DNA of 64,000 nucleotides from Trebonia sp963811335 (GTDB lineage Bacteria; Actinomycetota; Actinomycetes; Streptosporangiales; Streptosporangiaceae), in the NCBI GenBank assembly GCA_963811335.1, contig CAWERB010000028.1, positions 62,001-126,000 of the forward strand, given 5' to 3'. A program made the position numbers and the translations under genes. The notes under the pieces are model-generated. The model did no database searches. It was not told the DNA's origin and saw only the letters and a program-made list of their open reading frames with translations. How positions within the stretch are numbered: the stretch's first letter is position 1; the number at the start of each line of letters is the position of its first letter. Of this stretch, positions 26,798-35,125 are shown one piece after another.

Positions 26798-28765
26798 ATG
26801 TCCAATTACCGGTACGGAGCTTACGACGACGGACCCGACCCGCTGGCGCCGCCGTACGACGTAAGGGAAGCGCTCGACGACATGGGCGAGCGGATCCTGG
26901 CCGGCGACAACCCGCGGGACGCGCTCCGCGACCTGCTGCGGCGCGGCGGGCAGGACAGGCGGGGCCTTGACGACCTGATGCGCCGCGTCCGCGAGCGGCA
27001 GCGCGAGCTGCGGAACTCGGGACGGCTCGACGGGATGCTCGACCAGGCGCGCGAACTGCTCGACGAGGCCCTCGAGTACGAGCGCGGCGCCCTGTTCCCT
27101 GACCCGAGCGATGAGGCCAGGGAACGGGAGCTTGAGCTCGACACGCTGCCAAGCGACACCTCGCGGGCAATCCGCCAGCTCGCGGAGTACGACTGGCGCT
27201 CGCCCGAGGCACGTCAGCGGTTCGAGGAGTTGCGCGAGCTGCTGCGCCGGGAGGTGCTCGACAGCCAGTTCCGCGGCATGAAGCAGGCGCTCGAGAACCC
27301 CGATCCGGCGGCCATGCAGCGGGTCAAGGACATGCTCGCCGACCTGCGGCAGATGCTCGACGCCGACACGCGCGGCGAGCACACGCAACAGGACTTCGAC
27401 GACTTCATGGCCCAGTACGGCGACATGTTCCCTGACAACCCGCAGAACCTGGAGGAGCTCGTCGACTCGCTCGTCCGCCGGATGATGGCGGCCGAGCGGC
27501 TGCTCGACTCGCTGTCCGACGAGCAGCGCGAGGAACTGGCCAACCTCATGGCCCAGGCGATGGAGGATGCCGGCCTCGCGGCCGAGCTCTCCGCACTCGG
27601 CGACGCGCTGCGCGCCAGGCGGCCCGAGCTCGGCCAGCCGCAGCGCGGGGTACGGATGTCCGGCGGCACCCCGCTCGGCCTCGGCGACGCGACGAGCGCG
27701 GTCGCCGACCTCGCGGACCTCGCCGACCTGGAGTCCGCACTTGGCCAGGAGTACGCGGGCGCCAGCCTCGAGGACGTGGACGAGGAAGCGGTCCGCCGCG
27801 CACTCGGCAGGCAGGCGGTTGATGACCTGCAGGCGCTGCGCCGGCTCGAGCGCGAGCTCCAGCAGCAGGGCTACCTGACGAGCGAGGGCGGCAAGCTCGA
27901 GCTCACCCCCAAGGCGGTCCGCAGGCTGGGTGACACCGCGTTGCGCCAGGTGTTCGCCGGGCTTGAGAACGGCATGCAGGGCGGAGACCACGACCGGCGT
28001 GACGCCGGGCAGGCCGGTGACCTGACCGGGTCGACGCGGGAGTGGGTGTTCGGCGACGAGCAGCCGATCGACGTCCCCGCGACCGTCCGCTCCGCCCTGC
28101 TGCGGTCGGCGGCGGAACAGGGAGGGCGCGCATCCGTTCGGCTGACCGCTGGGGACTTCCGGGTGGCGGAAACCGAGCGGCGCTCCGCTGCGGCGGTCTG
28201 CCTGCTTGTCGACCTTTCCTACTCGATGGCGCTGCGCGGCACCTGGGCGGTGGCCAAGCAGACCGCGCTCGCACTGCACGCGCTGCTGCGCACCAAGTAC
28301 CCGCAGGACGCCATCCAGGTCGTCGGGTTCTCCAACTACGCGAGAGAACTGCACGAGACCGAACTGGCCGGGCTCGGCTGGGACATGGTCCAGGGCACCA
28401 ACCTGCATCACGCGCTGATGATCGCCGGGCGCCACCTCGACAAGCACCCGGAGCACGAGCCGGTTGTGCTGATTGTCACCGACGGCGAGCCGACCGCGCA
28501 CCTGATGCGGGACGGCAGGCCGTGGTTCGACTGGCCGCCGGCCCCGGAGACCATCGAGCTGACGCTGGCCGAAGTGGACAAGATGACCAGGCGCCACGCG
28601 GCGCTGAACATCTTCATGCTGGCCGACGACGACCGGCTTGCCGCGTTTGTCGATAACGTGGCCAAGCGAAACGGCGGCCGGGTGCTGCGGGCCACGCCGG
28701 AACGCCTCGGCGAATACGTGGTCAGCGACTTCCTGCGCACTCGCGGCGCGCGCCGCCAACGGTAA
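26798..28765 (+). CDS. von Willebrand factor A-domain partner of the AAA ATPase
   Basis: A 655-residue cytosolic protein. The first ~400 residues are strongly charged and helical (coiled-coil-like, many Arg/Glu heptads). The C-terminal VWA domain holds the metal-ion site DLSYS (Asp472, Ser474, Ser476), the Thr in GTNLHHAL and the Asp in IVTDGEPT. ATG at 26798 follows GAGGAG. The layout matches the ChlD/CobT-like partners of MoxR ATPases, which bridge the ATPase and its client. Confidence 0.88.
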   Translation: MSNYRYGAYDDGPDPLAPPYDVREALDDMGERILAGDNPRDALRDLLRRGGQDRRGLDDLMRRVRERQRELRNSGRLDGMLDQARELLDEALEYERGALFPDPSDEARERELELDTLPSDTSRAIRQLAEYDWRSPEARQRFEELRELLRREVLDSQFRGMKQALENPDPAAMQRVKDMLADLRQMLDADTRGEHTQQDFDDFMAQYGDMFPDNPQNLEELVDSLVRRMMAAERLLDSLSDEQREELANLMAQAMEDAGLAAELSALGDALRARRPELGQPQRGVRMSGGTPLGLGDATSAVADLADLADLESALGQEYAGASLEDVDEEAVRRALGRQAVDDLQALRRLERELQQQGYLTSEGGKLELTPKAVRRLGDTALRQVFAGLENGMQGGDHDRRDAGQAGDLTGSTREWVFGDEQPIDVPATVRSALLRSAAEQGGRASVRLTAGDFRVAETERRSAAAVCLLVDLSYSMALRGTWAVAKQTALALHALLRTKYPQDAIQVVGFSNYARELHETELAGLGWDMVQGTNLHHALMIAGRHLDKHPEHEPVVLIVTDGEPTAHLMRDGRPWFDWPPAPETIELTLAEVDKMTRRHAALNIFMLADDDRLAAFVDNVAKRNGGRVLRATPERLGEYVVSDFLRTRGARRQR

Positions 28766-28791
28766 TAGGCTCCCCCCAAAAATAATGCGCT

Positions 28792-28809
28792 GGCAGAGTA
28801 AGATCTGCC
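28792..28809. terminator. hairpin after the VWA gene
   Basis: GGCAGA (28792-28797), loop GTAAGA, TCTGCC (28804-28809), followed by TTCTG. It lies 27 bases after the stop in an AT-richer gap that also carries the promoter of the next gene. Confidence 0.45.
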
Positions 28810-28894
28810 TTCTGCACGACTCGCTCAACGGTTTAAACAGCCGGTTCAGGCAAGGGTTTTCTGCCTATTACGCGAGTAACTACTGGGGGGAATT

Positions 28895-30079
28895 GTGAAA
28901 ATCGTATGCGTTGGCGGGGGTCCAGCCGGGCTTTACTTCTCAATCTTGATGAAGCTCTGGAATCCGGCAAATTCGGTCATAGTATTTGAGCGCAACAAGG
29001 AGGGCGTCACCCACGGCTGGGGCGTGACCATGGAGCGCCAGTTCCTGAACAGGCTGGCCGGGCTCGACGCCGAGTCGGCCGCGGAGATCGCCGTGCGCGC
29101 GGTCGGCTGGGACGAGCAGGCCGTCGAGATCCACGGCAGTCGTGAGGTCAACCGCGATAACGGCGACGCCACCGGGGTGAGCCGCCAGCGGTTCGTGGAC
29201 ATCCTCGCCGCCCGGGCCGTCGGGCTGGGGGTGGAGATCCGCTACGAGCAGGACATCCGTGGCCCTTCCCAGCTGCCGGAGGCGGACCTGATCCTGGCGG
29301 CCGACGGGGTGAGCAGCCAGCTCCGTGGCAGCCTGGCCCAGTTCGGTACGCGGGTAGCTGAAGGGCGGAACAAGTACATCTGGCTCGGCACCGGCAAGGT
29401 GTGGGACGCGTTCAACTTCTTCTTCGTCCCGACGAAGGCGGGCTGGATCTGGGCCCACGCCTACCCGCACGAGCCGATGACCAGCACGTTCATCGCCGAA
29501 TGCGAGGAGCGGACGTGGGCCGCGCTCGGCTTCGACAACGCCTCGCCGAGCCGCACCTGCGACCTGCTCGAGCACATCTTCGCCGACCACCTCGAGGGCA
29601 GGCGGCTGTGGACGCTCCCTGACGGCGTGGACGCGCGCTGGCTGAACTTCCGCACGGTCAGCAACGAGCGGTGGTACCACGGCAATGTGGTGCTGGCCGG
29701 CGACAGCGCGCACACGGCGCACTTCACCGTCGGCCTTGGCACGACGCTTGCCCTCCAGGACGTGATCGCGCTGGCCGGCCAGCTGCGGCGGGCAGACAGC
29801 CGCACGGCCGACGGCATCGGCGCCGCCCTGGCGGCCTACCAGGGGCAGCGCCTGGCCGAGCTGCGGTCGCGCGCGACGGAAGCGCAGCGCAGCGCGCTGT
29901 GGTTCGAGAACGTGCCGCGCTACACCGGCCTGTCGTCGCGCCAGTTCGCTGCCGTGCTGCACGCCCGCCGGGCACCGCTGCTGCCCAAGCTGCCGCCGCG
30001 GCTATTCTGCCTGCTGCACGACCTGCGCCGACGCGCAAGCGCCGGCCACACGGTCCGCGGCGGCCAGGTCCGCGGGTAA
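28895..30079 (+). CDS. orphan FAD-dependent aromatic monooxygenase-like protein
   Basis: 394 residues of the flavin hydroxylase fold. The N-terminal FAD site is VGGGPAGLYF (6-15), followed by VFERNKEGVTHGWGVTMERQ, and the second FAD motif is VLAGDSAHTAHFTVGLGTTLAL (about 262-283). The HGWGV pattern and spacing resemble anthraniloyl-CoA monooxygenase N-domains and VioD-type tryptophan hydroxylases rather than UbiH. Start is GTG at 28895 after GGGGGGAA. It has no neighbour of related metabolism, so the substrate is unknown. Confidence 0.8.
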   Translation: MKIVCVGGGPAGLYFSILMKLWNPANSVIVFERNKEGVTHGWGVTMERQFLNRLAGLDAESAAEIAVRAVGWDEQAVEIHGSREVNRDNGDATGVSRQRFVDILAARAVGLGVEIRYEQDIRGPSQLPEADLILAADGVSSQLRGSLAQFGTRVAEGRNKYIWLGTGKVWDAFNFFFVPTKAGWIWAHAYPHEPMTSTFIAECEERTWAALGFDNASPSRTCDLLEHIFADHLEGRRLWTLPDGVDARWLNFRTVSNERWYHGNVVLAGDSAHTAHFTVGLGTTLALQDVIALAGQLRRADSRTADGIGAALAAYQGQRLAELRSRATEAQRSALWFENVPRYTGLSSRQFAAVLHARRAPLLPKLPPRLFCLLHDLRRRASAGHTVRGGQVRG

Positions 30080-30130
30080 CCCGCCCGTCAGCCGCGTCGC
30101 GGGTCAGGCCCAACTGGCCTGGCGCACCGC

Positions 30131-30313
30131 TCAGGACCGGGAGCGGGCGCGGCGCGCCACGCTGGCGAGGAACCAGCGCAGCGGGCCGGCGGACGACCGG
30201 AACCTCGGGCACTCAGCGCACAGCGCGCACTCCGTGCCGCGCCGGTAGTGCTCATGCGCGTCCCGCGGGTGGCCGCACCGGCAGACCGCGCCGCCCGCCT
30301 CGTCCGAGTGCAT
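30131..30313 (-). CDS. small Cys/His-rich protein
   Basis: 60 residues with CRCGHPRDAHEHYRRG followed by ECALCAEC, i.e. five to six Cys and several His arranged like a zinc knuckle, then a basic tail. The pattern recalls short conserved actinobacterial proteins of unknown role. It lies in the 12-base-spaced position downstream of the glycosyltransferase operon and may belong to it. No good ribosome binding site, so moderate confidence. Confidence 0.55.
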   Translation of the reverse strand: MHSDEAGGAVCRCGHPRDAHEHYRRGTECALCAECPRFRSSAGPLRWFLASVARRARSRS

Positions 30314-30325
30314 AGGACTGGCATG

Positions 30326-31585
30326 TTAGCCGCATGGTGCGCTACGCGCGCTAACGCGGTCGCGCAACGCGTCCTCGAATACCTCAAGGATGCGCGGGGT
30401 AACCGCCGACGCCTCGAACAGGCGCGCGCGCACGCGACCCGCGCACCCCATCTTCGCCCGGCGCTCCGGGTCGTCGAGCAGGCCGTCGATCGCCATCGCG
30501 AGCGCGCCCGGATCGCCCGGCGGCACGCGCAGCCCGGTGACGTCGTGCTGTACCACGTCCCGCAGGCCACCGACATCCGAGGCCACCACCGGGCGCCCGA
30601 CGACCATGGCCTCCACCGCGACCTGTGACATCGGCTCGTGCCAGGTCGACGGCACGACAGCGATGGAGGAGTGCCGCAGGGCCGCCATCGCCTGCGCGTG
30701 CGGGACGTTCCTCGACGTGATGACGCCCGGCTGGGTGAGCGGCGGCGTATCGGACCGTGGCGTGCCGAGCAGCACCACCGGGACCTTATGCCGCATCCTG
30801 CGGTGCGCCTCGAGCAGCACGTCCACGCCCTTGTGCGGGCCAAGCGCGCCGATGAACATCAGGTAGCCGTCATCGGCCGGCAGGAACGCAGGCCGCGGCG
30901 CCTCCGCGGCCAGGTTGCTGACGCCGTTCGGGATCATGCTTGGTATCACCAGGATCTCGCTGCCCGCGGGCAGCGCCGACTTGGAATGCCGGGCGACCGA
31001 GCTGCTGACCGCCAGGTAGCGGTCCGCGCGGCGGTGCAGGAGCCGGCTGCTCAGGTGCATGCTGGCGATCACCACGCCCTTGACCGCGCCATACTGCCGT
31101 GGCGCGCAGGTCAGGCACCGGTCCAGCCGCGGCCCCGGGCATGTGTCGGCATGGCTGGACGGCTGAAGCGTCTTGCGCGGGCAGGCGAGGCCGTAGTCGT
31201 GCAGCGTCACTACGTGCGCCGGCCCCTTTGTTCGGTGATACAGGGGGAAGTAGGAGTACTGGAGCCAGCTATGGCTGTGCACGACATCCGGCCGCTCGCG
31301 CTTGACCAGCGCACGCAGCGCCATTACCACCTCCGGGTCGGGCGCCGTGGGGTGGAACGGGTGCGCGCTGTCCGCGTACAGGCAGGAGATCCGCTCGCTG
31401 AGGCTCTGGATGCGGATGACCTTGACTCCGTCGATGATTTCCTCGGCGGGCAGGCCGCCCGCCTTGATGGTGACGATCGTGACCGTGTGCCCGTGCCGCT
31501 GCATCTCGGCGGACAGCGTGGCGACGTGCCGCTCAAGCCCGCCGATCACCGGCGTGTACAGGTCGGTCAGCTGGAGGATGTGCAC
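30326..31585 (-). CDS. GT4-family glycosyltransferase (operon gene 8)
   Basis: A 419-residue retaining glycosyltransferase with the GT-B fold. The N-terminal acceptor domain starts VHILQLTDLYTPVIGGLERH. The C-terminal donor domain shows MFIGALGPHKGVDVLLEA and the EX7E region HEPMSQVAVEAMVVGRPVVA. GTG at 31585 overlaps the end of the previous gene by 19 bases and follows GGGGA. It is the last enzyme gene of the polysaccharide operon. A central Cys-rich segment (CPRKTLQP...CLTCAP) resembles the cluster in some WsaF/GT4 proteins. Sugar and acceptor unknown. Confidence 0.87.
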   Translation of the reverse strand: MHILQLTDLYTPVIGGLERHVATLSAEMQRHGHTVTIVTIKAGGLPAEEIIDGVKVIRIQSLSERISCLYADSAHPFHPTAPDPEVVMALRALVKRERPDVVHSHSWLQYSYFPLYHRTKGPAHVVTLHDYGLACPRKTLQPSSHADTCPGPRLDRCLTCAPRQYGAVKGVVIASMHLSSRLLHRRADRYLAVSSSVARHSKSALPAGSEILVIPSMIPNGVSNLAAEAPRPAFLPADDGYLMFIGALGPHKGVDVLLEAHRRMRHKVPVVLLGTPRSDTPPLTQPGVITSRNVPHAQAMAALRHSSIAVVPSTWHEPMSQVAVEAMVVGRPVVASDVGGLRDVVQHDVTGLRVPPGDPGALAMAIDGLLDDPERRAKMGCAGRVRARLFEASAVTPRILEVFEDALRDRVSARSAPCG

Positions 31586-32874
31586 GGGCCGTCCCCTTCC
31601 GCTAGCCGGCTGTCCGGTTTGCCCGGCCCGGCCGTCTGGTGCCGCTGCGACTCCCGGTGCACGGCCGCGGCGGCGGCCACCATCCGGTAGCCGGCGTAGG
31701 CGATCCGCGAGGACCACCGCGGCCCGCAGACGAGGAACTCGGGGTGCTGCCTGATCTGCTCGCTCCAGCGGAGCTTGCTGACACTCGGGCCGACCGAGAG
31801 GTTGAACACGGCATGCCCTTGTTCCACCGCCAGGTGCGCCGCGTGCAGTTGCAGCAGCGTCACCGGGCTGACATGCCACCACTCCGGGTCAACCCCGCTC
31901 AGGCCGAGGTAGCTGCCGTCCGGCGCGGCCAGCACGAGCTGCGCCGCCACCGGCGCGCCCGCGACGTCGAGCGTCAGGATCCGGGCCTGCCGCCTGGCTG
32001 CCATGGCGTAGAGCGCCTCGCCGAGGAAGGCGCGCCGCGCGGCGAGCCCGAGCTGGTCCGGGTGGTTCCTGCGGCCCGTGAGCTGCGCGCGCGCCGCGTG
32101 CAGGCGCGCGAGCACGGGCAGGGCGGTCACGATGTCGCTCGCGTCCTCATACGCGGTGATGGCCCATGGCTTGCCGCTCCGGTCCAGCCGGTTGCGGGCG
32201 CGGTGCGTGGACTCAAGCAGGTTCCGCTTCAGGCCGAGGTGCAGCGCGGGCACGTCGGCAGGCAAGTCGAGCACCACCGCGGCCCTGGTCGTCTTGTGCT
32301 CCACGAGGCCGCGCTCCGCGGGCGTGCCCGCGAGCCATTCCGGCTCGAACCAGCCCTGGTCGATAGTCAGCGGGAGCTCAAGCCAGGCCCAGTCGCCCGC
32401 CTGCCGCGCCCATTCCCTGATCACCGCGCGCAGCACCGACCGCGCCTCGCCCGGCGTGGTCAGCACCTGCGGCAACTCGGTCAGCGCGTCGTGCCTGCCG
32501 CTGCCGAGCAGTTGCAGTCGCGGTGGCAGCGGCGCATGGCGCTTGAAGTACCAGGGCGCGACGCCGACGAGCGTCCGGTCCCGGTACACCGCGAGGATGT
32601 CCAGGTCGGACTCGGGCACGAAGTGACGTGCCCAGGGGAGCAGCCAGTCGGGCGCGGCGAACGGGTTGTCTCTCCCCGCGACGCGGTACAGCGCCTGCCA
32701 GTCCTCGGCCAGGGCGGCCGCCTCGGCGTGCGAGCGAACGTGCGTCACGGTCAGCGACGTGCCGTCGCGCCGCCTACGGCGACGGCCGGCGCCGTCCGCC
32801 GCGGGCGGCCCCGGCACTGGTTGCGCCGGCATGGGCGTCCGGTCAGGAAGCGCGGTCGCCTGGATGAGGTTCAC
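31567..32874 (-). CDS. GNAT/FemAB-like acyltransferase, CelD/BcsL type (operon gene 7)
   Basis: 435 residues. After a Pro/Arg-rich N-terminus the protein shows the doubled-GNAT plan of the BioF2/CelD group: DNPFAAPDWLLPWARHFVP near residue 70, a core with RNRLDRSG, and GHAVFNLSVGPSVSKLRWSE towards the end. Such proteins often sit in exopolysaccharide or cellulose clusters and are assumed to acylate the glycan or its precursor. The start ATG overlaps the flippase stop by four bases. Acyl donor unknown. Confidence 0.82.
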   Translation of the reverse strand: MNLIQATALPDRTPMPAQPVPGPPAADGAGRRRRRRDGTSLTVTHVRSHAEAAALAEDWQALYRVAGRDNPFAAPDWLLPWARHFVPESDLDILAVYRDRTLVGVAPWYFKRHAPLPPRLQLLGSGRHDALTELPQVLTTPGEARSVLRAVIREWARQAGDWAWLELPLTIDQGWFEPEWLAGTPAERGLVEHKTTRAAVVLDLPADVPALHLGLKRNLLESTHRARNRLDRSGKPWAITAYEDASDIVTALPVLARLHAARAQLTGRRNHPDQLGLAARRAFLGEALYAMAARRQARILTLDVAGAPVAAQLVLAAPDGSYLGLSGVDPEWWHVSPVTLLQLHAAHLAVEQGHAVFNLSVGPSVSKLRWSEQIRQHPEFLVCGPRWSSRIAYAGYRMVAAAAAVHRESQRHQTAGPGKPDSRLAEGDGPCTSSS

Positions 32875-34208
32875 GCCGCTGCCTTCCCGTCCAGCTTCAG
32901 GAACGCGGGGATGCAGGCAAGCGCGCCGAGCACCTGCGCGGCGAGCCAGCCGATGCCCACGCCGAGCAGCCCGAACCGCGGCATCAGCAGCCAGGCGCTG
33001 ACCACCGTGAAGACCAGGATCCCGAGGTTGATCGAGGCGGAGTACCCAAGCCGGTTCGTCGCCCGGCAGATGGCGACCGCGACATTGGACACCGCGTCGG
33101 GCATCGCGGAAATGGCGAGCAGCACGAGCAGCCCGTAACCGGCGCTGACATATGCGTGGCCGAAAATGGCGAGGATCAGCTTTCCGCCGGCGACCATGGC
33201 CACCATGGCGGGAATCAATAGGAGCGAAGCAATACGAAAAGCCTTCACGACCGTCGGGCGCAGGCCTGCGTCATAGCGGACACTCTCCGCGAATAGCGCT
33301 TGTGAAATCGATGGACTCACCATGAAGAACACGCTGCCAATCATCCAGGTAATGTAGAAATAGGCGTTGGAACCCGCGCCGAGCCGCGCCACGACGAGGA
33401 CCGGCAGCAGCAGCGGTGTCAACTGCCCGCCGACGCTTGTGAGGTGCTGGCCGACGAGGTGCCAGACGTAGTCGGCTCGCTTCCTTGGCAACCGCGCGTG
33501 CCGCGCGCGTCGTCCGCGTCGCTCTCCGGTGGCCGCGGCCGAGGTGGCGGCTGGCCCGATCCGCGGCAGCAGCCAGAACGCGCTCGCGGCCGCGCCGATG
33601 ACGGAACTGGCTACCCAGGCGACGACGATCCCCGGCGCGCCGAGCCCGGCCGCGCACAGCGGCACCACGAGCAGCACCTTGAACACGCTGATCAGGCCCT
33701 GGACGGCGAATATCCCGTCGGCGCGGCGGGCCGCGACGAACGCCGAGCAGTACATCTGGACCACGGTCCAGGCGGCGGCGCCGATCACCGCGAGTACCAC
33801 TGCTCCCCCCGCGCCGAAGTACGATCCGTACCCCTTGGCGTGCGCGATCAGCGGGATCGCCACCGCGGCGAGTACCGCGGTGACCACCGCCGTCGGCGCG
33901 CACGTCCGGACGATGAAGGAGTTCCACGCGCGCGACTGCTCGTAGATGTGCAGCCGCTCGACGAGCATCGCCGCGGGGCCAAGGTAGGTGAACAGCGCCA
34001 CGGTGGAGCACAGTGAGATGACCGCGCTCGCGATGCCGACCTGCGCCGTGCTGAACACCCTGGCGGCGACAATCCAGAAGACGTAACCGAGGACGGCCGT
34101 TGCGACCGTCGCGCACATCATGTACAGGCTGTTGCGGACCAGGCTGTCGCCCCGGGCAACCCGGACATAGCTGCGCGCCCGGCGCAGCGACCAGGCCGGC
34201 GTGGTCAT
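32871..34208 (-). CDS. Wzx-type polysaccharide flippase (operon gene 6)
   Basis: 445 residues, almost entirely membrane, with about 12-14 predicted helices (for example MMCATVATAVLGYVFWIVAA at the start and GYGLLVLLAISAMPDAVSNV near the end). The MOP-superfamily layout fits transfer of a lipid-linked glycan across the membrane. It overlaps both neighbours by four bases. Together with the Wzz-like protein at 62346 it suggests a Wzy-dependent route, although no clear Wzy polymerase is recognised here. Confidence 0.85.
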   Translation of the reverse strand: MTTPAWSLRRARSYVRVARGDSLVRNSLYMMCATVATAVLGYVFWIVAARVFSTAQVGIASAVISLCSTVALFTYLGPAAMLVERLHIYEQSRAWNSFIVRTCAPTAVVTAVLAAVAIPLIAHAKGYGSYFGAGGAVVLAVIGAAAWTVVQMYCSAFVAARRADGIFAVQGLISVFKVLLVVPLCAAGLGAPGIVVAWVASSVIGAAASAFWLLPRIGPAATSAAATGERRGRRARHARLPRKRADYVWHLVGQHLTSVGGQLTPLLLPVLVVARLGAGSNAYFYITWMIGSVFFMVSPSISQALFAESVRYDAGLRPTVVKAFRIASLLLIPAMVAMVAGGKLILAIFGHAYVSAGYGLLVLLAISAMPDAVSNVAVAICRATNRLGYSASINLGILVFTVVSAWLLMPRFGLLGVGIGWLAAQVLGALACIPAFLKLDGKAAA

Positions 34209-35125
34209 CGGGCCGTTCCGGCGCCCAGGTTGGCGCGCACGCCGGCGTTGATCGACCAGCTCTGCGGGCGGGCGGTGCCAAGTTCCGTCAGCGTCACCAC
34301 GACGCGGTACGCGTAGGCACCCGGCGGCTGCGGGATGCTCAGCGTGGCGGCTACGGTCTTGTCGCCGACGACCCGCAGCGTCCGCGGCGGGGCGAGCGCG
34401 TGCGACTTGCCCCCGCCCGTCCAGCTAGCGGTCAGCCGGTACTCTGTCGTGCCCGGCTCCTGGTGGGTGATCTCGAAGGGCAGCGCGATGCCGTCCGCGC
34501 CCACCGCGATGACGCCGCTGGCCTTGGCTCCCGACCAGGCCAGCCAGGTGTACCCGGCCGGCGCCCGGTGCGGCGCGCTCACGTAGGCGAGCGCGCCGCC
34601 GCCCAGCAGGGCAGCGCCGGCCAGCGCGCCGCCGACGGCGTACCAGGCGCCGCGCTTCGGCGAGGCGCCGATCTCGTCGGGGACGCAGAGCACGTCCGCC
34701 GGCTCCCGCTCGGCCTGCGTCATGCTTTCGCCCGCCGCACGGCGGCGCAGTTGCAGCCGGGCCCCCGTCGCGAGCACGCAGCAGACGAGCAGCAGGCAGG
34801 CATACACGCTGACGCCGCTGATCGGCACCTGGAACACCGTGAGGATCAGCGTCGCGAAAGCGAGCCACAGCGCGCTGAGCATGACCGCCAGCGCGCAGAA
34901 CGCGACCGCGTCCACGCGGCGCCGCGCCTGCGCCGCCCCCAGGGTCAGCGCCCCGGGAACCCCGAGCAGGACGGGCACCGCCAGGATGGCGCGCGCGATC
35001 CCGCCAGGCACGACCGCGGTGAGCGCGAGTGCCGCGAAGGCCGCGAGCAGGTACCAGGGCCAGGCGTCCGACCACGGGTACCGGAGACGGAGCCCCTGGC
35101 CGATCCGGTAAGGCAGGCCCCTCAC
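34205..35125 (-). CDS. DUF1616-like membrane protein (operon gene 5)
   Basis: 306 residues. Four N-terminal helices (AWPWYLLAAFAALALTAVVPG and others), a cytosolic loop with ESMTQAEREPAD, a fifth helix (GGALAGAALLGGGALAYV) and then a C-terminal beta-rich domain that would lie outside (YTWLAWSGAKASGVIAVGAD to NAGVR). The build matches DUF1616 proteins found next to surface-sugar genes. Function unknown. Four-base overlaps on both sides place it in the operon. Confidence 0.75.
   Translation of the reverse strand: MRGLPYRIGQGLRLRYPWSDAWPWYLLAAFAALALTAVVPGGIARAILAVPVLLGVPGALTLGAAQARRRVDAVAFCALAVMLSALWLAFATLILTVFQVPISGVSVYACLLLVCCVLATGARLQLRRRAAGESMTQAEREPADVLCVPDEIGASPKRGAWYAVGGALAGAALLGGGALAYVSAPHRAPAGYTWLAWSGAKASGVIAVGADGIALPFEITHQEPGTTEYRLTASWTGGGKSHALAPPRTLRVVGDKTVAATLSIPQPPGAYAYRVVVTLTELGTARPQSWSINAGVRANLGAGTAR

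Noticed and set aside
26108..28828. 906-residue open frame antisense to the VWA gene
   Set aside because: Composition typical of an antisense shadow and it spans the junction of two well-supported genes.
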